49,998 nucleotides of DNA from Guillardia theta CCMP2712. Its lineage: Eukaryota; Cryptophyceae; Pyrenomonadales; Geminigeraceae. The notes under the pieces are model-generated. The model ran no database searches. It was not told the DNA's origin and saw only the letters and a program-made list of their open reading frames with translations. Location of the stretch: assembly GCF_000315625.1 (NCBI RefSeq), contig NW_005434607.1, forward strand, positions 313,666 through 363,663, written 5' to 3'. Shown here piece by piece: positions 1-10,896 of this stretch (positions within the stretch are counted from its first letter, which is position 1; each line of letters starts with the position of its first letter). Made by a program: the position numbers and the translations under genes.

Positions 1-342
1 GGAGGAGGAGGAAGAGGAGGAAGAGGAGGAAGAGGCGAGGCGAGCAAGCAAGGAGCAAGGAGGATGTCGAGGACAAGGGCAGAGCCGTAAGAGGAGAGAA
101 AACGAAAGAGAAAGGAAGGGGGCAGGAAAAGGGATGGGAGAGGAGAGGAGAGGAAAGAAGTACCTTCTCGTTGGTGGAGGATCCAGTAGCCGCAGCCATC
201 ATGAGAGCTGTGTGTCCCTTCTGGTTCGCCACGTTGGGGTCTGAGTAGCTTCGTCAGCTGGAGGAAGAGCGAAGAGAGACGAAGAGGAAGAGGAAGAAGT
301 GCAGCAGGCTGAAGAGCAGGAGCAGGAGCAGAAGCAGGAGCG

Positions 343-391
<49 letters not shown>

Positions 392-3300
392 AGGCAGGAG
401 CAGAGGCAGGAGCAGGAGCAGGAGCAAGAGCAGGAGAAAGACTGACCAGCCTTCCAGCGAAGGAGCTGATCAACAGACTTGTAGTTGGCGATGGCGGCGG
501 CCTCGTGGAGAGCAGTGCCGCTTGCCTTGTTGATGTGGTTGGGATCGGCCTTGTTCTTGAGCAGCGTCTGACACGAGCAGTGAGTGGAGAAGGGCAGGGA
601 GGAGGAGGAGGAGGAGGAGGAGGAGAAGTAACAGGAAAGATGAGGCAGAAAGAAACATCTGCAGAGGAGACCAAGTGGAGGAGAAAGAGGAGGAGAACGA
701 TGATGAGGAAGGGGAGGAAGAGAGGAGGAGAAGAGGAGAAGAGGAGAGGACGAGAGGACGAGAGGAGGAGGGCAGCGGCAGCGGCAGCAGCAAAGAGTGA
801 AATCGTTTGCTCTTACAGTCACGACATCACTGTGTCCTCCAGCAGCAGCGACCATGAGGGCATCGAAGCCATTCTCATCCTGTGATGAGGTGAGACACAA
901 GATGAGGGAGGAGGAGGAGGAGGAGGAGGAGGAGGAGGAGGAGGAGCAAATGTAAATGAGTACAAGACGAAGGCGGGAGGAGGGGAGGAAGAGGAAGGGG
1001 AGGAAGAGGAAGGGGAGGAAGAGGAGACTTGATCTTACCTGCACATTGGGGTCGACCTTCTTCTTGAGGATATCGCCTACGACATCATTCCATCCTTCTC
1101 CTGCGGCCTGTCCAGTCCCACCATCAGGACACGGCAAGAGGGACAAGGAGGAGGATGGAGGGGGAAGAGAAAGGACGAGGAGGATGAAGGGGAAGGAGGA
1201 GGAGGAGGAGGAGAGGAACCTCAATGAGAGCATTTCCTCCTTTCTTGTGCAGGACGGTGACGTCAGCTCCTGCCTTGATCAGCTGCTTTGCTACATCCTG
1301 AAGCAGACGTGAGAAATGTTGGTGAGCATAAGAATGCATAAAACACAGGAGGAGGGAGGAGACAGGAAGAGGAGGATGACAGGAGGATGTGCCAGTAGCA
1401 AAATCGGCAGAATGGCAGGAAAAGGAAGAGGGAAAAGAAGATGAAAGGGGGGAAAGGATGAAGAAGGCTGAGCAAGATAAAGGAGGGGGAAGAACAAGAG
1501 GCAGGAGGAGAGGAGAGAAGAGAAGAGGAGAGGAGAGGAGAGGAGAGGAGAGGAGAGAAGAGGAGAGGAGAGGAGAGGAGGAGAGGAGAGGAGAGGAGAG
1601 GAGTACCTTCTTGGAGGAAGCACAAGCAACGATTAGAGGAGTCTCTCCATTGTCACCGATGGCATTGATGTCCGCCTTTAGCTTCAGAAGCTGATCCACC
1701 GCCTGCAGTCCTCTGTTAACTTCCCCCTGCCCCCGCCCTCGCCCTCGCTCTTCCTCTCACACCACTCCTCTTGCTCTTCCTTCTCCTCCCACCCCTCCTT
1801 TGCCGCCCTTCCTCCTCTTGCTCCTCCTCTTCCCGCTCCTCCTCCTCACCTTGGCATGCCCGCTGGAGGCAGCCACCATGAGGGGGGTCCATCCGTCCTT
1901 CCCCTTGGTCTCCAGGTCGAGCCCCTTGTCCACCAGCGTCTTGATGAGATCTGCTGCTCTTTCACAACCTTTCTTGCGCAACGGCAACAAGAGGAGCCAG
2001 GGAGGACGAGGAGGATGGAAGGGAAGGAGCAGGAGCAGACCAGGAGCAAGGGAAGGGGTGAAGGCAAGAGCAGGAGCAGGAGCAGGAGCAGGAGCAGCAA
2101 GAAGATTTGACCTTCCCATCCTTCTCCAGCGAACTCAGTAAGGAGATTACCACCATCCTGAAGTCGAAGTGAGGGATTGAGTCAACAGAAACCATCATCA
2201 CCATCATCACCACTACCATCACCTCCTCCTCCTTTCTTCCCCTCTTCCCAACTTTCAGATGTCTTCCATCTCCTTATGCCACTACTACACATGATCATCA
2301 TCATCACCACCACCACCACCACCACCACCACCACCACCACCACCACCATCATCATCACCATCATCACCATCACCATCATAACCATCATAACCATCATCAT
2401 AATCATCCCCCAGCCGTCCCTGCTCATAGTTGCTTTCCTTGCTCCTGCTCTCACCTTGTGTGTAACATCGATATCTGCTCCTTTCTCAAGGAGGAAGTCG
2501 ACGACTTTCCTCTGTCCAGATGCGGCAGCGTGCAAGAGAGGGGTAGCACCGTCGTCTCCTGATGTCACGCAGTGAGTCAAGGAGGAGGAGACAGCAGGAA
2601 GGCAGCGATCGAAGCGTGGGGGAGGAAGGGAGTAGAGCAGGAGGAAAGATGGCAGAGAAGATACAGCAGAAAGGAGTGCAAGAGAGGGTAGGGAGGAGAT
2701 AAGGAAAGGGATGGTGACGAGAACAGACACAAACGGGGAGGAGGTGGGAGGGGAGGGCGGAAGAGGAGGAGGAGGAGGAGGAGGAGGAGGTGGGAGGGGA
2801 GGGCGGAAGAGGAGGAGGAGGAGGAGGAGGAGGAGGAGGGAGAGGAGGAGGAGGGAGAGGAGGAGGAGGAGGGAGAGGAGGACGACGAGGAGAATTGAAT
2901 CTTCTCACTCACCCTTGGATTCCATGTCTGCTCCTTGATCGAGGAGAAGCTACCAGAACTCTCATCTCCTCTTCTCCTCTCCTTCCCCGCAATCAACCTG
3001 CACTAGCTCCACAGAGCCGCTCGTTGCCGCAAGGATGAGGGCAGTGTACCTGGAGATCACAAGACAGACAAGTCATACCCCGCACACAGCCCTCCTACTC
3101 CCACTTCTCCCCCCTGTTCCTCCGTTCAAGTACATACACCTGCCTGTGTCATCCATCTTCCACAACCCTGCCCTCTCCCTCCCTCCCCCTCTTCCTTTCA
3201 ACTTCCCTCTGGATCCTTTCTCCCTCCCCACCCCTTTCCTTCCTCCTCCCTCTCTTCCTTACCCTCTGTCCGACTTTGCTTCAATGTCTGCTCCCTTCGT

Positions 3301-4317
3301 GATCAGCGCAGTCACCATGTCCTACTCCTCATTAAGCACATCCTTCCAGCACATGTTCAGCACAGCACCTGCTGTCCGCCGTAGGCAGCCCACATGAGCG
3401 CGGTGAAGCCCTCGGAGCCCTCCTGGTAACGCACAAGCTCGAACTTGATGAGGGAGCAGGATGAGACTGGACCTGCTGCCCGTCAAGCCTTCCGTTGACA
3501 TCTGCTCCTTGAGCCAGAAGCAGGTTGAACTCCTTCCGAAGCACGTCAGGGGGGAAAGAAGCAGCGAGAAGGGGAAAGCGGCAGGGGAAGAACGAGCAGG
3601 AGGAGCAGGAGGAGCAGGAGCAGTTGCCCGTACTTGCATGTCGCCACTAGCGCAGACAGAGATGAAAGCAGAGTCGATGGCCTGGGGGAGAGTCAACCCC
3701 TCCCGCCTCCACCCCTTACTCTGCCACCTTCTTCTTGGCGGCATCATCATCAAAGGTGATGTTTGCGAGGCTGGCAGCGAATGCTAGAGGATCCGGTCAG
3801 TCTCCTCCTTCCATCCTCCATCTCCTTACGCTCAGCTGGATCTCCGCCGCAGGGGGGAGTCCCGCAGCTCTCGTTGGCAGTCTTGACGGCATGCTGCAGG
3901 TACATCTCAGCCTGCATGATCCGAGCAGCCAGCACCTCCTCACCTGGGCTGCATACAGAACACGAATCGCGTTCACCTGCTCCTTGTACTCCTGTGCTCG
4001 CTAGAGGTTCGAAACGTGCCATCAGAAGCATGCAAAGAAAGAGAAGAAGGCAGGAGCATGCAAGAGCATGGAGACCATGCACGATCCAACACGGGCGAGG
4101 AGGAGCAAGGCAAAGGACAAGGAGCAAGGAGGAACATCAACCTGCTCCTGCGTCTTGTTCACTGCTTCTGCGGTAGCAGCAGCATTCTCGTCGGCTGCAT
4201 GCGCTGCCAAAGGATCGTGAGCCCGCCAAAAACGTCGATGCGGGTCGCACCAAGATCCGACAGGACACAGAGGGACAGAGCGAGGGAAACGACCAGGAAA
4301 CTCGACAGGAGTCGCAT
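1..4317 (-). CDS. Ankyrin-repeat protein with N-terminal signal peptide (partial, about 20 exons)
   Basis: Splicing was worked out by hand from GT...AG sites and phase. Exons on the minus strand: 4317-4251, 4203-4142, 4000-3944, 3911-3830, 3783-3728, 3681-3634, 3532-3473, 3422-3369, 3321-3263, 3049-2998, 2949-2913, 2558-2455, 2157-2112, 1968-1850, 1702-1607, 1297-1220, 1107-1039, 879-817, 567-443 and 248-164; the gene continues past base 1. The joined frame stays open for about 473 residues. It starts with a hydrophobic leader (MRLLSSFLVVSLALSLCVLS), followed by an alpha-helical segment and then ankyrin units with cores such as GFTALMWAAYGGQQ, GWTPLMVAASSGHAK and TPLLHAAASGQRKVVDFLLE. Ankyrin repeats bind proteins; the leader implies entry into the ER or a periplastid compartment. 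No Phe directly follows the leader, which argues against the plastid stroma if this is a cryptophyte. The 443/248 junction and the 3944/3911 junction are the least certain. Confidence 0.85.
310..436. repeat. (GGAGCA)n hexamer microsatellite inside an intron
   Basis: Imperfect GGAGCA repeats fill the intron between the 567-443 and 248-164 exons of the ankyrin gene; on the sense strand they read TGCTCC. The same hexamer recurs at about 2066-2099, 5272-5386, 17752-17800 and 21039-21170. Confidence 0.9.
1520..1606. repeat. (AGAGG)n purine microsatellite in an intron
   Basis: A nearly uninterrupted AGAGG pentamer tract ends directly at the donor site of the 1702-1607 exon. On the sense strand it is pure C/T. 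Confidence 0.9.
2305..2350. repeat. (CAC)n triplet microsatellite in an intron
   Basis: About 15 CAC triplets, followed by CAT/CAC mixtures to about 2400, lie in the intron between the 2558-2455 and 2157-2112 exons. No coding signal is present in the tract. Confidence 0.9.
2761..2890. repeat. (GGA)n / GGAGGTGGG purine-rich tract in an intron
   Basis: GGA triplets plus a duplicated TGGGAGGGGAGGGCGGAAG block lie in the intron before exon 2558-2455. The tract generates long glycine/arginine or proline/serine open frames that are not genes. Confidence 0.85.
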
Positions 4318-6108
<1,791 letters not shown>

Positions 6109-9100
6109 ATGCCTCCTCCACCTTGCAGAGATCACTCGCGCTGCTTCCCTTTCCTCTCACCCAAAGTCACACCAGAGGGAGGCGACGATGCACCCAGATT
6201 CGAGGAGCTCAACAGCAGGATTCAGCAGCTGGAAGGGCAGGTGAAGGCCTTGTCAGCGAGGAACACAGAGCTCGAAGAGGCGAACGCAAGGCTGACAAAC
6301 ATCAGGGAGGAACGTGGCGAAACTGAGGACGAGCACGAGGACAGGAGGAGCGATTCCTGGCAGCTCCCTGAAGAGGCTCTGTCGATATTGGAGGAGCTCT
6401 ATGAGAGACGCGACGACGTGGATGGGACCGATGTGCTCACGCGCCGGCTGCTGGTTGCCCTCAGCGTCGGTAGCGCCATAGAGGAAAAGGTAGCGGTGGT
6501 GGGCGGGGAGACGATGGAAACATATAGGATGAGAGTGGCGAGGGAGTGGGAGCTAGCGCACAAGAGCCTCGGCCTCGCTGAGCTGGACCTGCTACGAGCG
6601 ATGGCTGAGTGCGTTCCCGGAGGAGATGTGAACAATCCTCTCGCTGAGCTGCAAGGAGGAGCTGGAAGCCAGTCAGTAGAAGAGTGCATGAAGGCGATAA
6701 GCAGGAAGGTGAGGCAAGTCGTCTCGAAGCTCCGACCCCCGGCGACGGGGCAGGCGCAAGAGGATCAGCAGCTGCATAACAGCAAGTTCTCGCTGAACGA
6801 GGAGGCAAGCCAGGAGAGCGAGCAGGGGCTGCGCGAAGCTTCTTACGGGAGGATCGCAGAATTCTACGGGGGACTGACGGAGCGCATCGGCCTGCCCCAG
6901 CCGAACCTGTACAAGGGCATGGAGGACGAGCACTGTAGATCAGGAGACTCTGAGGAGGCGTTCACCACAGGAAACTACTACATCCAGACAACTTCCAAGG
7001 AGGAGTGGTTGGCGGTTACCGATGCGAGGAGGCGGTCTGAGCTCTCGGACGGTCACAGGATCATCCGAGATGTGGAGGAGCTGATGCGTGATGAACTCGC
7101 TGTCAAAGCACAGCTGATCAAGGAGGAAGTCCTCGCCCTCCTGCTCTATACAGGTGTGGAAGAAGGAACACTGGAGGAAGAGAAGGAGGAGGGGGATGAA
7201 GGTGAAGTAGAGGAGAAGTATGAGGAAGACGAAGACGATGAGAAAGAGGAAGAGGAAGAGAAGGTACTCATACTCCTTTCGGCAGGTCCCATGTACCACA
7301 AGTACAACATGGCTCTGAGAGCGCCTGCTACGGTCATCAACAGGTACACGACGACCATCCACTGCATGGTGAGCGGGCTAGTCAAACTATCCCGACACAC
7401 TCCGCTGCTCGGAAACCGGAAGGTCCTCCGAGGGATGAGCGGGCTGAGGATGCCCGAGAGGTTCTTGAAGGAGGATGAGCTGGGAGTGTCGGGGGGAGTG
7501 GAGTACGGGCTGCTGAGCACAACGACTGACATCAAGACGGCCATCCAGTACGTGGGTCAAGGACTTCAGCCCATAGTCTTCGAGATCAGCTGCGGGGCCA
7601 TCGACCGGGGAGCGAGCCTGGAGTTCCTGTCTCAGTATCCCGGGGAGAAGGAGATACTGTTTCCCCCACTGTCCTACCTCGAAGTCGTCAGACAGCCCCA
7701 GAGCAAGGTGGTGGAGGGCCGGCGGGTAAGGCTGGTGAAGCTGAAGATAAATGCCAACGTTACGACGTCCACGATAGAGGACTTTGTAGGGAAGAGGAAG
7801 CAGCTGTACGTGGCTCTGATGGAGAACTTGGCCCGAGAGGTGGCGCGGGACCTTGACGATTGGGAGCCGGAGGTTCAGAGGCGGCTGAGACACGCACAGG
7901 GGGATGCGGCCTTTGGATACCACAAGGTCCTACTGAGTTCCATCATGGATGAGTGCGAGGGCCAGGTGCAGGGGAGCAGGAAGAAGACAGACCGGTGGTA
8001 CAACGACGAGAGCAACTACAAGGAAGCGATGGAGGAAGCGATGGTGATGATGGAGATGGCAACGAACAAGCTGAGGTACTGGATCGAGGATGTGGAGGGC
8101 GACTGGCAGTGTCGCAGCCTTGCAAAGCAGACAATGAAGGATATCTACTGGAAGAAAATGGCAGACTTGAGAAAGAAGATAGGTAGGACCCAGGGCCAGG
8201 ATGATCAGGGGAGGCACGAGATGCTGAAGAGACTCTGCCGCATGCTGGGCATGTCAATAGAGCAGGGGGAGGCGGGGAAAGACCCTCCGACCGTCTTGGC
8301 TGTCCTGAGAGGGCAGGCAGACCTGATTTCCCTGCTGCACGCTGCTGGATGCGACTTGAACGCGCAAACCAAGGACGGGAGGACGGCGCTGCACGTGGCT
8401 TGCATGCTGGGGATGAAGGGCTGCATGCAGGAGCTGCAGGAGGCGGGGGCGGACGGGGATGCGAGGGATGAGAACGGCTGGACATGCGCGCACTGGGCGA
8501 TGCAGCACGTGGACACAGCGAGGCAGCTGGTGAGGTTGCTGGGCGTGAAGGCGCTGGAGCAGAGGACTGGAGCTGGCGGGATGACCTGTGCGCACATTGC
8601 ATGTGCGCGAGACAGCGTGGAGGTGCTGAGGTATCTGAAGGAGGCGTGCGGGTCGGAGCTGCTCATGGCGGAGGATGATCGAGGGCGGACGTGCGCACAC
8701 ATCGCAGGCTCCAGAGGCTACCTGGAGGTTCTCAAGTACCTTCATGAAGCATGCGGACCTGACCTCCTCCTCCGCATCGACCAGCACGGCGCCAGCTGTG
8801 CACATGAAGCGAGCTCTGCTGGACACGTAGAGATTGTGAAGTACCTGCGGGAGGTATGCGGGAAGGAGGTGCTGCTGCTCAAGGCTCCCAACGGCTCCAC
8901 CTGCGCGCTGCTCGCCTCTCTCAGAGGCCACCTGGAGCTGGTCCAGCTCATCGAGAACACGTGCGGGATGGACGCGCTGCGGCAGAAAGACGAGGAAGGC
9001 AAGACCTGCGCGCACATGGCGAGCATGGGAGGGCATGTCGAGGTCCTGAGGTACTTGGAAGGCACGTGCGGGCAGGAGCTGTCCCTCAGTAGGGTCGGCA

Positions 9101-10896
9101 ACGGTCTCACTTGCGCCATGCTAGCAAGCTCGGGAGGTCGGGTGGAAGTTCTTAGGTATCTCAAGGATACGCACGGTGTTGAGGTGTTGCGGGAGCGAGA
9201 CGAGGAAGGGAAAACTTGCTGCCATCATGCAAACGGGCACGTGAAGTCGCTGGAGTTTCTCGAGCAGGAGTGTGGGAGGGAGTTGCTGTTGGAGCGAGAT
9301 GACTCGGGCAAGACTTGCGCGCATGAAGCTTGCCTGGGAGGACACGTAGAGACTCTCCGATACATCGAGGAGACGTGCGGGAAGGAGCTGCTGGGGCTGA
9401 GGGACCATCAGGGCTGGACGTGCGCACATCTCGCGAGCACTGGGGGGCACGTGGAGGTTTTGAAGCATCTTGTGGGGGCGTGCGGCAAGGAGACGCTGCT
9501 GCTGGGCGACAGCAGGGGAAAAACTAGCGCACACTTCGCAAGCTATCGAGGGCACGTTGAGGTGATGAGGTACCTGCAGGAGGTGGGGGGGCTTCAGCTG
9601 GAGCAGCAGCGCGACAAAGACGGGAAGACATGCGTGCATGAAGCATGCTCGCAAGGTCAGGTCGAGGTGCTCAGGTATCTGAGAGAGAGCTTTGGGAGGG
9701 AGCTGCTCCTGCTGGCAGACAAGGAAGGGAGTACCGGAGCTCATGAAGCGAGCATGGGGGGTCATCTCGACGCCTTGAGGTACCTCAGGGAGAGCTGCGG
9801 GCGAGAGCTGCTCATGGAGCAGAACCTCGTTGGCGAGACCTGCGCGCATGCCGCAACCTCGGCCGGCCACCTGACAACGATGACCTACCTAGAGCAGGCA
9901 TGCGGGCCAGAGATTTTTCAGCTCCCCGATCATCAGGGAAGGACGTGCGCACACATTGCAAGCGCGGAGGGGCATGTGGAGATAGTCAGGCTGCTGCGGG
10001 AGGCTGGTGGGCAGGAGCTGCTAGAGCAGGTGGACAAGGAGGGCAAGTCAGCTGGACATTACGCCAGCATGCAGGGGCATCTTGACGTGGTCAAGTACCT
10101 CGGAGACTCCGGCGGGAAGGAGCTGCTGATGCTGAAGGACGCCTACGGACGTACGAACGCGCACCTAGCAAGCGTTGGGGGGCATGTGGAGGTTCTGCGG
10201 TACCTCAAGGAGGCGTGCGGTCAGGCGCTCCTGCTGGAGGTGACGGAAAAGGGCAAGACGTGCGCACACTTTGCGAGCGTGGGAGGGCATGGCGACGTGA
10301 TCGAGTACCTGGTGGGGACTTGCGGCAGGGAGCTGCTGCTGCTGGCTGACGACCAGGGACGATGCTGCGCTCATCTTGCGAGCATGGGGGGTCACGTCGA
10401 GGTGCTGGGATACCTCCAACAAGCCTGCGGGCAAGGGATCTTACAGCAAAAGGACGTGCAAGGCAGGACGTGCGCGCACCTGGCGAGCATGGAAGGGCAC
10501 GCAGGGGTCCTGAGGTACCTGCAGGCCACCTGCGGCATGGAGCTGCTGCTGGGCAAGGACGCACGGGGCACTACCTGTGCGCATCTTGCCAGCCATGGAG
10601 GGCACGTGGAGACGCTGAAGCAGCTGCTGGAAGCGTGCGGGAAGGAGCTGCTCTTGGTCAAGGACGTTCACGGCAGGACCTGCGCGCATTTCGCCAGCTC
10701 GGCCGGGCAGGTCGCCTCGCTCGAGTTCCTCAAGGAGGCGTGCGGGCCTGAGCTCCTGCTGGAGAAAGACAACGGAGGAGCGAGCTGTGACTACTTTGCG
10801 AGGTCGGGAGGTCATGTGGAGGTGGTCAAGCTCCTGCTGGAGAATCAGCTGCAGTCGGACATAGGCTCATACTCAGTAAATCCTTCAAGTGCCTAA
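6109..10896 (+). CDS. ADP-ribosyltransferase fused to about 25 ankyrin repeats
   Basis: The frame is open for 1595 codons; removing the intron at 7154-7285 leaves about 1551 residues. A short leucine-rich coiled coil sits at about 30-70. The ART domain spans about 245-550, numbered with the intron included. It has the LLYTG/PMYHKYN segment, Arg441 in VLRGMSG, Ser470 in LLSTTT, and Glu513/Glu515 in PGEKEILFPP. This is the R-S-ExE pattern of arginine-directed mono-ADP-ribosyltransferases, which move ADP-ribose from NAD to a protein. From about 726 to 1580 come about 25 ankyrin units of roughly 35 residues with the core G-(R/K)-T-C-A-H-x-A-S, probably the target-binding part. One unit near 9220 is shortened. 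There is no signal peptide or membrane segment, so it is probably intracellular. The 6109 start is the first ATG in frame, but an upstream exon joined at about 6120 or 6166 is possible. Confidence 0.9.
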   Translation: MPPPPCRDHSRCFPFLSPKVTPEGGDDAPRFEELNSRIQQLEGQVKALSARNTELEEANARLTNIREERGETEDEHEDRRSDSWQLPEEALSILEELYERRDDVDGTDVLTRRLLVALSVGSAIEEKVAVVGGETMETYRMRVAREWELAHKSLGLAELDLLRAMAECVPGGDVNNPLAELQGGAGSQSVEECMKAISRKVRQVVSKLRPPATGQAQEDQQLHNSKFSLNEEASQESEQGLREASYGRIAEFYGGLTERIGLPQPNLYKGMEDEHCRSGDSEEAFTTGNYYIQTTSKEEWLAVTDARRRSELSDGHRIIRDVEELMRDELAVKAQLIKEEVLALLLYTGVEEGTLEEEKEEGDEGEVEEKYEEDEDDEKEEEEEKVLILLSAGPMYHKYNMALRAPATVINRYTTTIHCMVSGLVKLSRHTPLLGNRKVLRGMSGLRMPERFLKEDELGVSGGVEYGLLSTTTDIKTAIQYVGQGLQPIVFEISCGAIDRGASLEFLSQYPGEKEILFPPLSYLEVVRQPQSKVVEGRRVRLVKLKINANVTTSTIEDFVGKRKQLYVALMENLAREVARDLDDWEPEVQRRLRHAQGDAAFGYHKVLLSSIMDECEGQVQGSRKKTDRWYNDESNYKEAMEEAMVMMEMATNKLRYWIEDVEGDWQCRSLAKQTMKDIYWKKMADLRKKIGRTQGQDDQGRHEMLKRLCRMLGMSIEQGEAGKDPPTVLAVLRGQADLISLLHAAGCDLNAQTKDGRTALHVACMLGMKGCMQELQEAGADGDARDENGWTCAHWAMQHVDTARQLVRLLGVKALEQRTGAGGMTCAHIACARDSVEVLRYLKEACGSELLMAEDDRGRTCAHIAGSRGYLEVLKYLHEACGPDLLLRIDQHGASCAHEASSAGHVEIVKYLREVCGKEVLLLKAPNGSTCALLASLRGHLELVQLIENTCGMDALRQKDEEGKTCAHMASMGGHVEVLRYLEGTCGQELSLSRVGNGLTCAMLASSGGRVEVLRYLKDTHGVEVLRERDEEGKTCCHHANGHVKSLEFLEQECGRELLLERDDSGKTCAHEACLGGHVETLRYIEETCGKELLGLRDHQGWTCAHLASTGGHVEVLKHLVGACGKETLLLGDSRGKTSAHFASYRGHVEVMRYLQEVGGLQLEQQRDKDGKTCVHEACSQGQVEVLRYLRESFGRELLLLADKEGSTGAHEASMGGHLDALRYLRESCGRELLMEQNLVGETCAHAATSAGHLTTMTYLEQACGPEIFQLPDHQGRTCAHIASAEGHVEIVRLLREAGGQELLEQVDKEGKSAGHYASMQGHLDVVKYLGDSGGKELLMLKDAYGRTNAHLASVGGHVEVLRYLKEACGQALLLEVTEKGKTCAHFASVGGHGDVIEYLVGTCGRELLLLADDQGRCCAHLASMGGHVEVLGYLQQACGQGILQQKDVQGRTCAHLASMEGHAGVLRYLQATCGMELLLGKDARGTTCAHLASHGGHVETLKQLLEACGKELLLVKDVHGRTCAHFASSAGQVASLEFLKEACGPELLLEKDNGGASCDYFARSGGHVEVVKLLLENQLQSDIGSYSVNPSSA
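7154..7285 (+). other. In-frame 132-nt intron (exitron-like) in the ART domain
   Basis: The donor GTGTGG follows ACA-G and the acceptor is TTTCGGCAG. The 132 nt are a multiple of three and contain no stop codon. Removal joins LLYTG directly to PMYHKYN, the contiguous sequence expected for this family. Retention would insert 44 residues, mostly Glu and Asp. Confidence 0.8.

Noticed and set aside
199-3100. Ser-, Leu- or Gly/Arg-rich open frames on both strands in the left 3 kb
   Set aside because: They read through microsatellite introns; only the ankyrin exons carry coding character.
4000-4020. tRNA-like GGTTCGAAAC box
   Set aside because: It sits in an intron with no A box or cloverleaf around it.
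6109-10896. A bacterial toxin origin for the ART domain
   Set aside because: It has an intron, eukaryote-style ankyrin repeats and no secretion signal; it reads as a cellular enzyme.
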